From positions 50,586,663 through 50,650,662 of the forward strand of contig NC_059500.1 of assembly GCF_018139145.2 (NCBI RefSeq): a DNA stretch of 64,000 nucleotides, in the 5' to 3' direction. The DNA comes from Gymnogyps californianus. Its lineage: Eukaryota; Chordata; Aves; Accipitriformes; Cathartidae. Within the stretch, counting starts at the first letter, position 1; every line of letters starts with the position of its first letter. The notes under the pieces were generated by a model. It saw nothing but the letters and a program-made list of their open reading frames with translations, was not told where the DNA came from and ran no database searches. A program made the translations under genes and the position numbers. Of the stretch, positions 27,350-38,856 are shown in pieces.

Positions 27350-28160
27350 GATTGTTTGTCGGTATAGAAATATTTCTGTAAGGAGTAAAAAGATCTGTTT
27401 CTTACTACCTGTAACCAAATGGATGTATTGAACAGATGATGAACTTACGCTTAAGACATTGGGCCAACACTCAGAAACACCTGATACAAGTTTCTCATGC
27501 TGTTAGACTTCCTGTGTATTCTTGGATACACAGCTGTTGAATTTCATACCACCTTTAGTTTTCATGTTAAATTGAAAGATGAAGAGTGCTATCAACATTT
27601 ACGGGTATCGAGCATGCATGTTCATCTTCGTGCCTCCTGTGTTCCTCTGCTCTTGAGTTCTGCTTTGCGTGACATGATGGCCATGGCCTTGCAAACGAAG
27701 TTAGGTCCTGTTACAGTAAGGGCATATCAAATCACTGAGAATATTGAGAATAGCCTCGCAAAAAAGCCTTCGTGGATCAGATACTGTGATCTCAGAGATT
27801 CTCTGAAATAATCCTGTAAGTGGCTTGTTATCGTGGAAGTGGGCATAGTCATGGTCTGTCTCAGTCGTCTTCCAAAATGGGTTGAAGAGACTGTTATGCT
27901 GCACTTTCCTAAATTGCTGCGTCTCCTAAGACCTTCAGTTGACAAGGTGCAACTCTTTATGTCCTTGTTAGACGGAAAAGGGCTCCGCTTGAGTAGTTTC
28001 GTCTCCTCTCTGTATGATTCATGTATACAGCTTTCAAAAACTTATTGAGTGTGTTGTATGAGGGAGAAATCTGTCATTTTCATTCTTGCTTTCAGGAATG
28101 CAGGATGTCACTAACGGTAAACACTGTAAAGGGGAGTTTATATCCACGTGGAGTGCGGCA
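27350..28160. other. CpG-retaining patch with a once-interrupted open frame; identity unknown
   Basis: By eye count about 19 CpG dinucleotides fall in these 800 bases, against a handful per 800 in adjoining DNA. On the plus strand one frame runs from 27497 to 28048 (184 codons) with a single TAA at 27809-27811. Two minus-strand frames are open over 27701-27945 as well. The plus-strand translation has a hydrophobic start and no motif I recognise. High CpG content without LTR ends may mean a comparatively recent insertion, a retrocopy with a broken frame, or an unmethylated regulatory element. I cannot tell these apart from sequence alone. Confidence 0.3.
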
Positions 28161-31100
28161 GAACAGACTCTCCCACTCCCAGTGCTCTGCACAGGATACA
28201 GAAAAGGAGCACCTACTGGCTTTTTGTTGTTTACCAGGAGATGCTAGTACCAGCAAGTGACTTCAGTGGAAAAATGCACTGGAAGATGTACACAATATAT
28301 CTGTAACACAACTTGCCAGACCCTTTTGATTCAACATGTGCTAGCATAAGCATAAGAAAATCAAAGATTTTAATGTGAGGAAAGAAAGGGGCAAATAAGC
28401 CCACAGTTTTTTATACTAAAAGCAGATGTTGGGAAGAATCTGCAACTCAAAGGGGACAATTTTCTCAAGCAGAAAATAATGCATTGGAAGACAGCATTGT
28501 CTGTGATATGTTCACACAACTTGGGACAAGGAAATTTTTTTTTTATTCCTTTAGACTATACAGACCAAGTAAGGACAATGAAAGACTCTGAGTTTTTGTG
28601 TCATGTTCTTAATTTAGATTGTGTGGTAAAGGGGCATATTTATGTGTGAAATATACACATGGGACCTGCAAGGCTGCCTGCATGTTAGGACAGATGCAAG
28701 TTTTGAGTGGAAAACTCATCAATTTTTTCAATACATCTGTTTCTGAAAATGGTCACAGTAGCTTAACAATGCTTAAAAATGAGATTGGACAGACCTTTTA
28801 CTGCTCTGAGCTATTTCACTCCACTATATCTCTCACTCCACTGTATCTTTCCCTCCTTTCTTGTTCTTTAATTATATTTAATAATATTATTTCCTGCCTT
28901 TCTTATTCACATGGAGTATGAGTTAATGAAAGTACGTGGATCTTGGTGATCCAAGGCTATTTAAGTATCATTATATTAAAAAAATCTACTGGATACTCAT
29001 CTGAAAATATTCTTAAGGTGATATATATACATATCTATGTCTATATATCTGTAGATAGGTAGACAGACAGACAAGACCGTGTACATCAGACAATGCAGTC
29101 TGGTGGGTCATTTAAATACAACTTAAAATGCTTGTGAGTCAGGGGAAGATCCAAAAGTAATTCCATGGAAATGAATGCAGAAAATGTAGATTTCTGCTGG
29201 GATGACTCAAACACAAGAGATTTTCCTGGCAATTATGTTGCAACAGCAGTTGCTTGTAAATTTATTTGATCTTAATGAACCTTTGGACTAATTCTGACTT
29301 GATAATTTTATACAAAACCTTAAAAAAACCGATGAAGGTTGGCAAGAGGTACTGCAGGAAGACTCACCAGCTGTCGTTAGCATAAATATGGCTTGGTGAA
29401 AAAAGGAAGCATTTTTCAGAATAGGTAGTACTCAGGAAAGAAGACTGTTGAGATATGGAAGAGAAGAGCATATATGGATTGGACTGAAAAATAATAGTTT
29501 CTTAAGAACAGTGGTACATGGGCTTGGTGAATAAATGGGATCAAGGTAAATGTTTGGTTTGAATTTCTCACATGAGTTTGTTTGTTTTGGTTTTTTTTTC
29601 ATTTCATCTTTGTGTTTGAAGTCCACTTCAGATTTTTTCAGATTTACTACAGAAAGCTGACGTATATTCCACAAAATGATCTGGTGTTACCCAAACTGAA
29701 ATCTTCACTTGTAAACATTCACAAAAAACACTTCCATGGGAAATATAGTGCTTAATACTGTGCTTTTGTGGCAGGCTTTACTAATTGTGCATCAGGTGAT
29801 TTGTCACTGGAACCAAAGTTTCAAGGAAATGGAACTGAAATGAACAATGGAGAGCAAAACATGAGAGGGATGTTTAAGCACATGAATGAAAGGAAAACCA
29901 GGTAATTTTTAAAAATTTCTTTCAACGAAGTTAGAGTTACTCCATTAAAACCAGATTTGCTACTTAAGGGGAATCAAGTCAGGTCGTAATCACTTTGCCG
30001 ATAGAGTCCATTTAATCTCTGACATTGCCTATGAAAGAAACACAACACAGTTGTATGTGCTAGGGACTGTCAGCATTTTAATCAACTCTTAACTATTTCC
30101 TTTTCTCTCATACAAAGAAAAACTACAACGCATCTGACATATAAAGGAAAGGTGTATTTTGACCTTTGGGTATTTGTATACTCTTACTTAAATCTTAGAA
30201 CAGATGGGTTTCTCAGTCTTGAAAAACAATTTAGAGCCCCGGCTCTGACTTTCCTGTTCAACTGAGCACTGAAGCAAATGCTTTGAAACAACAATGGTCT
30301 GTTGAAATTATACGACTTTAGGACGGCTACTTTAAATCTCTGCTGAATAAGACTGTCTTTTCATTAGATCAGTGTTGGGAATAGTTTGGATAGTTTGTTT
30401 TCATCATAAATATAATGAGCACGCTTGGGGCTCCAAGGGACAAAAGCTCTCTAATGTCTTTTGATCATGGAGTGTGGCAAGTGATGCTCTGGGGAAGACA
30501 CATGCATGGGTCAAGTGAGGATGCAAATGGGTGAAGTGGTTGAAATGCACTACATCTGCCCACAAGTGAAAGAACAGGAAGGCAACTAAGTGGGGCAAGG
30601 ACCGCATGAAATGGCAAGCAGAAAAACTTCTGGCACGTGCTGGCTGTTGAAATGCATTCTGTTAGTCCCCGACCAGCTGCACTCACTGACAGGGTATGGA
30701 TGGATATTTTTTCTCCATGCTGCGTGTTCTGCCACCAGATTGATGGCATGCCCCCCTGAGTTTTTTTTTTCTTTTTCTCTGAAGCTGGTGTGAATGCCAT
30801 TGAGTACTCCACCCCTCTCATTTTGATGGGTCTGTTTGGCACCATAACCAGCTCTGAGCTGAGAAGCCAGAATGCTAGAATTTTTCCTATTTGTTTTTAT
30901 AGGTCCTTTCTATCACTTCATAATTTTTTTAAGATGTCTGATAGATAAAGTGTGCTTTTAAAGTTGCCTAGCCTGAATTTTAAAAATATTTGGAAAGGAT
31001 TACAAGACACTAAACAGTCCCCATTACTTAGAACATGCTAAAGATTGTCTTGAAATTTATGAGGTTTTAGGTTTTTTAAATTTTATTTTTTGGTAGTGCT

Positions 31101-34100
31101 TTTCTGTATTAATGCTTAGAAACAGACAGTTCAACGATTGCAATAGTAGGAAGATCTGTTGCCTCACTTTTTAAATAGCAATTGACCATGAAACATTAGA
31201 ACAGCAATATTACAGAGATGAGAGAAAAGAAGAATGAGCAACTTGCAGGTTTTTATTATGTAATTTCACATATACCTACTTACTCAATACCATTGCATTT
31301 TATGTGCATTTTTTGCACATTAATTGCACAAAATATACCGTTGTGTGCATTTTTCTTCTCAAACTGTGATAATAGAAGCAACTTCTCACACTTTTGAAAA
31401 ATTAAATAGCACATGTGGGAATATGAAGATCTGTGAAAGCCTGAAGTGTCTTAATTAGGGTCTTTTTTTGCTGGATGGGAGAACCTTGTTAGCATAAGTC
31501 CAGAACTTTTTATGTTCACTAAGTCAGAGACAAAGGTTTAACAAACAAAACCTTCTTGTCCAGCATATTCTCACTATCATAAGTTTTCTAGCTTCCTCTA
31601 GTTTTGTTTTTTGAGCCAGGCTGATTTACATATCTTTTTCTGTTTAAGTCAAGTTTTCTGTAAATTAATGTCAAATGTAACTGAAACCTAGCTATTCTTG
31701 ATAGTTTTATAATGACATCCGTGCCAGAGTAAGGCAAGCATGCCAGGACAAATCTTCTAAAAGTGCAGAAACAAGTATAAAGTAAAAATTCACTCAAATT
31801 GAAATAGTTCGCTTGCAGTAAAAAGACAAAACTTAATTGCAGTGTGACTTTACTGGGCAAAAAGATAACATCACACGACTAGTCTATAAAAAACCCATCA
31901 GTGTCAGGTACTCACTGCAAATTCTCTGGTGATCAGTCAGGTAGCAAGGCATACAAGCAAAATTTGGCTTATACACTGTCTTCACCATAAGGTGGATTTA
32001 TTTCAAATCAGGCAAAATGATATCACTGATAATTAAATTGTTAAATAAGGAAAAAAAAAAAAGAAAAACAGGGAAATTCGATTTCTCAGAGGTATTTACA
32101 CCAGATGAACCATTTTGACTGCAAGGAAAACTACTGCAGGACTCCATCTCAGCTTCCTTTTTCTCATTATTGCATGCCAAAATCCAAACTAATTCTTGAT
32201 TGTGCACAGATTTCATCATCCTAGCTACCTGCAGCCATTGATTGTGACTGTAAGGCACTGAGGCTGCTGGCTGCAGTAATTTGTTTGTTGTGTGGCCACT
32301 GTGAGCAGTGGCTGCTCGGGCTCGCATCTCACTCAGAGCGCCCCAATGATAAGACAGTTGCCAAATAACCTCCTGTGTACTTTGGACAGAAATCTCAGTC
32401 TGAAAGTGTTTCTCAGTGCCTCGTTTCTGTTTGTCTTGTCACTACAGCAACAGCGAATTGTATTTTTATGGTTCTATTATGTATCATGTCTTTTCCCACT
32501 GTTGGCCTTGTGTCCTACTGATGACCTTGATCTTGTAAATTTTTGGTTGCAGACTGGCATAATGGAACACAGTAACCTGTTTCATTGAGAGTAATTGAAT
32601 ATTTTCCTGACATTAAAAAAAAAAAATTATTTGGCTTAAAAAAAAAAAAGAAGCAGTTCTGTATGGGAGAGAAAAGGACAATGGAGAAATGTGCTTAGAT
32701 TTGCAACTCAGGTCTGCCATCTTTATCTCAGACGCAACCTTCTTAGAGACATCTCTTGCCAGGAATTACAAAATGATCAGGTTTTAAAATATTTTTAAGC
32801 AGAGCAAACAGCTAGTCTTCAAATGATCCCTTTTCTGAAATATCACTTAGCAGGTTGGGTTTGCAGAAATTATATTTTACTATTAACAGGTTAAGAAGTT
32901 ACTCACTAGCCAGTGTCCCATGTGCCAGGTGGGGGAGTCGTTGTGGTATTACCCTCGCTGATTTATAAAATCTCTAATACTGCAGATCTATGGAAAACAA
33001 GAACCCTGTTATGCTAGAGGCCCTGCCCTGTATGAAAGCCCAGATGATAGAAAAACAAAAGAAACTCTAGGTACTGTACTGAGCACATTTGTTTACACAT
33101 AAAAATACAAACAAGCTACTAAAATACATTGAAAGAAGAATAGGCATTTAAGTACTAGGCTGCAGACTGTAGGATCAAAGCAAAAGGAAAATTGGGTAGA
33201 TGAACAAAACTAAATTAACAACGTCAAAGCTTTCTGCAGGATGCAGTTAAAAACTTTGTGTGTGAAATAAACACTTAAAATCAATACAGATTTCATGCTG
33301 CAAGGATGAAAGTGCTATGGGGGCATCTCATTTCTTCTGGCCTTCCCTGACAATGCTCTGCTGTGTGGGTGAAGATCTACTAGAGAAAAGAACATGTGCT
33401 CCAGCTGGAAATGAGGGGGCTGCACAAAGAGCCAAGCTGTTTTACTACTGGCATTTCAGTTGCATCATTTTATGAAGTACAATGCTGCTTTGCACAGGGA
33501 GACATGGTGACAAGCTCAGAAATTATCACGGCATAAGTCTGAATCAGGTTCTCTTCTAATATGTACACGCTGATTTCTGTAATAGACAACAGATCTTATT
33601 TTCTTCCTTTGTATATGCATGCAAATTGTATGGTGATGGAGATGATATAGCCAGGATATTTAACATCAGTTTTAGTGTATCAGCACAGCAGCACTGAAAC
33701 ACATATCTGCAATTTCATATGAAAACCATATAAATAAGCAAACCACAGTCAGTAGCCTATGGCTGTGGAAGGTTTGGCCTGTACGTTAGAAGCAATTTCA
33801 CTACTATTAAACGTAGATTGCATGCCACACAATAGCTAATTTACTCTACTATTTAATTCCTGTAACAGAGTCAAAAGCCACTAAAAACATACTGCTGGCT
33901 TTGCAAATTAAAAAGAAGCAATTCAAGGGACCAGTATCTGCTGCTGATGCAGTGCTGCTGTGGGAAGACCTGATCTCGGAGTTTTAAATTAATACATCTG
34001 TAATCCAAGTTTTGTTAACAGGCTAACTACAGTGTTATTGCCAATGTGTTATGGTTAAATCTGGAGCTATTGTTAGCTCTGTATTTCTCACTTCATTGTA

Positions 34101-37100
34101 GCAGCTATTCCATGAATAGATAACTAGAGTAAGACTGAAGGTTGTGTTCAATCTTGTGACTTCATGGTCATTTTTCACATGTTTTTGTGAAACTGTTAGG
34201 CACAATCCTTTCATGGTCATTTTGGCTTCATGAACTTAAAAAACAAAGCTAAGGTTTTGAGGCAGTTAACAACAGGTCTGCCAAGTGCGCTGTGGAGTAC
34301 AGCTGTCCTTTTCCAGCAAACCTCTTGACACAGGTAGAAGAGCAGCACAGTCTGTGCTGAGCTTACCTTTGGGTTCAGAACATTAATATGCTGTAAGCAC
34401 CATACCATAACATCCCCTTGGGAGTATCTTCCCAGCCTGAAGAGGAACAGAGGACAAAAAGCAGCTCCACAGTTTGGAGTGGGTTAATGCCATACATGCT
34501 AGATAGTTGGGTGCTCTGCAAGGGGACAACATAGGAATGCTGTGGTGAAACAGATTGAACCCACAGTGGCTGTTGCCTTTCAGTTTAAAGACATTTCTCC
34601 AGGGAAAGTTTGCCAGGGTTTAGTTCCCACTGGTGAATATGGGCAATCTGTATAAAAAGGGGTGAAAATCTTCATATGCATGACTAATTCCCATGTCAAA
34701 TGAAGGCAGAATTATTAGTGTGTGGTTAATATCTCTTGTCTTTTTATAAATGCTAATGTTGATTTATTGGGAGAAGCAGGATGGCAGAAGAGCACCTTTT
34801 CCCTTGTTTTTCCCCTAGATTTCCCCTGAGTAAAACCCGGTATTTAATAAACGTGCAGTGTATTTTCCAGACTGATTAGACTGTGCGGTGAAGTAAGAGC
34901 TTTTCAATTTTTTCAAATGTTATTTCTTTATAACCTTTATCTCCCTTTGTGAGGGCATCAGGGACCTCTCTTAAAAAATAATAGAAATTAAGTTTGAAAA
35001 TGATGATCCTTCACAGCCACGTGGTGTAACCTTTGAATGAAGAGGCATTTGAGAAGAGTTGGGACTGGTTTTCAGTACAGGTTGCAGAAGGAGTAGAAAA
35101 TTTCAACAGGCCCAAGGGCATGGATTAAAGCCCCCCTGAACAGTAAAAACATAATGTAATATAAAATTGTATCTATTTTCTGCCACTGTCAGCTGGACTC
35201 AGGAGCTAGACTCAGAATGAATGGATGGATCATCCTGTTACAGCTGTGAGCGGACTCTGTGTCCTGTTTTCTGTATGATGAACTACAGAACTGGAGCTTA
35301 TGAAGTACACTCAGCTTTTTGGCATAATGAAACAGAAACTTTAAGGCTTCATTCTTAGTATTTCAAATTTCCATCTTATTGCTTTGGGCTGACAGCCAAT
35401 GTAGTGACAGCATTTATACATTGTGTAGCTTGTTCTGTGAAGTACTAAGTTGCATCCTTTCTCTCTTTTTTTTAATATCTCACAATCTCCAAGCAAGGCA
35501 CAAACTGTTCCATAACATCTCTTAAACATTCGTCTTTGGCAAAGAAGAGAAATACACAGCACCTCTCTTCAATGACTAAAAAACATTGAGTCAAAGTGAA
35601 TAATTCATTCCCCACTGAGTACAAGGTAAGATAAACACCTGTACATCACACATACCAAAACCAGCTTGATAGAAACCTCCGTTCTTCTGCAACCTTGAGC
35701 AGGACTTTTACCAAGAGGACAGCAGCAACAGACTGTGGTGAAATACACTCCGACAATCTTTTCCCTTCCCAGCCTTCTACATCTAAGTCATGACAAAAGA
35801 CAGCAAACACAGGGATCTTCTTTGCATCAGTTGCTATTAGAGAAATAACCTTATTTTCCTGACAGTGGCTAGGCTGCCTGCTTGACCTGCCAGGATGCTG
35901 CAGAGATTTCTAATGGTAGCTGTCTCCCTACTGATAGTGTGGGAACCTATCAGATGAGGAAAGTTTTCAGTAAAGATGGGAAAATTATTTTAAGCTATTG
36001 GCTATGCTGTGCTATTACTAAACACCTGGGTGATCGGTGGACCTGCAGGTGACAGCACTCATTACTGGCAGCAGCAGCAGCAGGGGCTTCAGAAGGACTG
36101 AAGAGTCCTGAATTCAGCTCAGGGTACGAAATGCAGGTTCTCGTCGGAGATGCTTCTGCCACTGGCAGACTTCTGCTTGTCCTCACCCTCTTTGGCTGCT
36201 AATGTTTTCCACAGATAGCAATTTGCTCAGATGCTTGCCCTCACCCTGCTCTCTTGCTCCTCTGAACTTTGTTACAGCTGCTGTTTCTTCCTCTTCTTTC
36301 ATCCCTGTATGTTAATGGGGGACACAGTAACAACACAGATAATTTTAACCAGTGATTTAATGTAGAGAAACTGATTAGAGGCTCCACTTTTAGCTGTCAA
36401 AGTTGGCCTAGGTATTTACTGAATTTTCAAGCACTCTGTCCTCTAACCTAGAAAGTAGTAATGTTCCTCATATTCTAAGCATTACCAGACAAAGACACCC
36501 ACATTTTGCTAACATATGAGAAAGCATCCATCATGTGCGAGGATTTTTCATTTTCAGTTCCTCCAGGCATAAGAACATGACTGACTTGAGTAAAGATGGT
36601 GTTTTGTTAGCAATAGGGATATTTCTTGCTCTGTCATCAGCATTGTGTTACTACACCAAAGGATATTTCCCTTTGGGGTAGGAACTGACCAGCCATCAGA
36701 ACTACTGTAAAAGGGAAAGGAAAGTTGCAACTGCTGGCTGAGAAATTGCACAGAAGTTATGCTTTGGCTGTGGTATAGATCTGCAAAGCAGAACTAGGTT
36801 TACCCAAGAAGAGCTTTACCCTGTCAGTAGTCACAAAACCAGTAGTATTACTACTTTAAACTCCGTTTAAAGCTGGTTTGTATATTTCTAAATTACACAG
36901 GAATTTTCATGGGCCACCAAAATGTGAATTTTGGTCTTGCACACATCAGTACATATTCCTCAAAGATGGCGAGTCACTGTGTTCCTGGAGAAGCAGGGAG
37001 AAAGGCTGGGGGGAGAAAAGAGGGATGTGGGGGCACATGTGTCCACAAGGTGCTGAGGATGGGGAAGGGTCAGTGAGAATTTTGTGGGTTGTGAGGTGGG

Positions 37101-37138
37101 AAGGGTTTAGGAGCTCTCCTGGGACAGGAAAAGGGAGG
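28161..37138. other. Unannotated AT-rich DNA
   Basis: No gene or complete mobile element can be supported. Open frames reach about 126 codons on the minus strand (30465-30845), in a segment with a long T run and antisense frames, and look like chance. A-rich runs occur at 32045-32060 and 32615-32650. A short TATA/GACA repeat lies at 29021-29075. About 36950-37138, just left of the large LTR, is unusually G-rich (repeated GGGGAGA- and GGGTTGTGAGG-like words), but I could not assign it. Confidence 0.55.
29021..29075 (+). repeat. TATA/TCTA/GACA simple repeat
   Basis: ATATATAC and TCTATATATC variants run into GATAGGTAGACAGACAGACA. This is the same GATA/GACA character as the tracts near 49.9 and 57.2 kb. 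Confidence 0.8.
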
Positions 37139-38300
37139 TGTGGTGGGTTGACCCTGGCTGGATGCCAGGTGCCCACCAAAGCTGCTCTATCACTCCCCTC
37201 CTCAGCTGGACAGGGGAGAGAAAATATAACAAAAGGCTCATGGGTCGAGATAAGGACAGGGAGATCACTCAGCAATTACCGTCATGGGCAAAACAGACTC
37301 GACTTGGGGGAAAAAAAATTAATTTATTACCACTCAAGTCAGAGTAGGGTAATGAGAAATAAAACCAAATCTTAAAAACACCTTCCCCCACCCCTCCCTT
37401 CTTCCTGGGCTCAACTTTACCCCCGAATTCTCTACCTCCTCCCCCACAGCGGCGCAGGGGGATGGGGAATGAGGGTTGCAGTCAGTTCATCACACGTTGT
37501 CTCTGCCGCTCCTTCCTCCTCAGGGGGAGGACTCCTCACACTCATCCCCTGCTGTAGTGTGGGGTCCCTCCCACGGGAGACAGTCCTCCACGGACTTCTC
37601 CAATGTGAATCCTTCCCACAGGCTACAGTCTTCACAAACTGCTCCAGCATGGGTTCCTTCCATGGGGTGCAGTCCTTCAGGAACAGACTGCTCCAGCGTG
37701 GGTCCCCCACGGGGTCACAAGTCCTGCCAGCAAACCTGCTCCAGCGTGGGCTCCTCTCTCCACGGGGCCACAGGTCCTGCCAGGAGCCTGCTCCAGCGTG
37801 GGCTTCCCACGGGGTCACAGCCTCCTTCGGGCATCCACCTGCTCTGGCATGGGGTCCTCCACGGGCTGCAGGTGGATATCTGCTCCACCGTGGACCTCCA
37901 TGGGCTGCAGGGGGACAGCCTGCCTCACCATGGTCTTCACCACAGGCTGCAGGGGAATCTCCATTCCGGCGCCTGGAGCACCTCCTCCCCCTCCTTCTTC
38001 ACTGACCTTGGTGTCTGCAGAGCTGTTTCTCTCACATATTCTCACTCCTCACTTCAGCTGCCATTGCTGCTGCGCAGCAACATTTTCCCCTTCTTGAATA
38101 TGTTATTTAAGAGGCTACCACCTGTTATTTAAGGCATTACCACTGTTGCTGATTGGCTTGGCCTTGGCCAGCAGTGGGTCCGTCTTGGAGCTGGCTGGCA
38201 TTGGTTCTACTGGACATAGCAGAAGCTTCTAGCAGCTTCTCACAGAAGCCATCCCTGTAGCTCTCCTGCTACCAAAACCTTGCCATGCAAACCCAATACA
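37139..38300 (-). mobile_element. Large avian endogenous retrovirus LTR (second family), solo or nearly so
   Basis: Read on the minus strand the element begins TGTATTGGGTTTGCATGGCA and ends CCAGGGTCAACCCACCACA, giving TG...CA ends and a length of about 1,162 bp. I recognise this LTR type from bird genomes. Its 5' half on the minus strand includes AT-rich TTAAATAAC motifs near 38105-38135. Its middle carries a block of GC-rich tandem units (37591-37970), and its last part holds a long purine/pyrimidine-asymmetric region. Several open frames of 99-218 codons run through the tandem units on both strands, but they reflect GC-rich repetition and are not retroviral genes. The five bases left of the element (GGAGG) and right of it (AGATG) do not match, so a target-site duplication is missing. 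Either the flanks have diverged, one boundary is misplaced, or this is one LTR of a longer, broken provirus. Confidence 0.82.
37591..37970 (-). repeat. VNTR-like tandem block inside the large LTR
   Basis: About eight units of 40-52 bp share a core of the form TGCTCCAGCGTGGG, then CCACGGGG, then CTGCAGG or GTCCTGCC (plus-strand view). Units start near 37591, 37640, 37689, 37737, 37789, 37840, 37881 and 37921. Units nearer the right end have drifted (CACCGTGG, CACCATGG). The repeat sits in the part of the LTR upstream of the putative promoter end, where tandem enhancer-like units are common in retroviruses. An enhancer function here is inference. Confidence 0.85.
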
Positions 38301-38730
38301 AGATGATAGCTCCCTCTTTCTTCCACCACCCCTAGTAGGTCCTATTTGGCTATCTGTCACATGAGTGGGGAGGGAAGGGGAAGGCTGCTGCTGCTACAGG
38401 AGAGTCAGAAAAAGAGACCAAGCCCAGGCAGGATCGTCGAGCTGCAGAGGACCTGCACCACCCCCTAGACTTGCTGCTCCTGCCAATGGTGGAGAGATGG
38501 AGACTTCTGCCACTGGAATGGCCCTCTGTCTCCCACCCTGCTGCCAGCCTCCACTGCAGACAGCCAGGCCAGGTCGGGGAGGGTGAGATCAACCATTTGG
38601 GCAGCTGGGATTTCTCAACCAGTGGCGCTCTCTCTCTCTCTCCCCAGTGCCCATCTCTGGTCCAAGACAGGCAACAGCAGGGCCAATGCCAGCTCTCTTC
38701 TCTCACTGATTTTTCACCAAGACTAATTAC
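38301..38730. other. GC-rich block next to the large LTR, unidentified
   Basis: The block is clearly more GC-rich than the host DNA beyond 38730. It includes a CT microsatellite (38628-38642) and open frames of 73-118 codons on both strands. On the minus strand, 38311-38336 reads as a purine-rich stretch (GGTGGAAGAAAGAGGGAG) nine bases before the LTR start, somewhat like a polypurine tract. The block could be a leftover of retroviral internal sequence preceding a 3' LTR, or unrelated host sequence. No retroviral motif is visible. Confidence 0.35.
38628..38642 (+). repeat. CT dinucleotide microsatellite
   Basis: Seven to eight CT units followed by CCCC, within the GC-rich block. Confidence 0.85.
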
Positions 38731-38832
38731 CTAGCTTTTTAAAAATCACAGCCTTGCCTGAGCAGCCTTTGAGGTTTTTCTTGGTCTAGATGACTACTAT
38801 GCAATAGTTAGGGATGTAGGAGGATGTTTGAC

Positions 38833-38856
38833 TTCAGACACAGTCCTGTGTCTGAA
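38833..38856. repeat. Perfect 10-bp inverted repeat with 4-base loop
   Basis: TTCAGACACA, loop GTCC, then TGTGTCTGAA. The arms are exactly complementary. It is not followed by a T run, so it is not a terminator-like structure. It is probably a chance or slippage palindrome. Confidence 0.9.

Noticed and set aside
27701..27945. Endogenous viral element other than a retrovirus in the CpG-rich patch
   Set aside because: I considered it because of high CpG and open frames on both strands, but neither translation resembles a viral family I can name.
36878..37375. 165-codon plus-strand open frame
   Set aside because: It crosses the left boundary of the LTR, mixing host and LTR sequence. It is explained by stop-poor G-rich DNA.
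37469..38132. Overlapping open frames of 128, 178 and 218 codons
   Set aside because: They run through the tandem GC-rich units of the large LTR on both strands and simply translate the repeat. They contain no retroviral or other recognisable domain.
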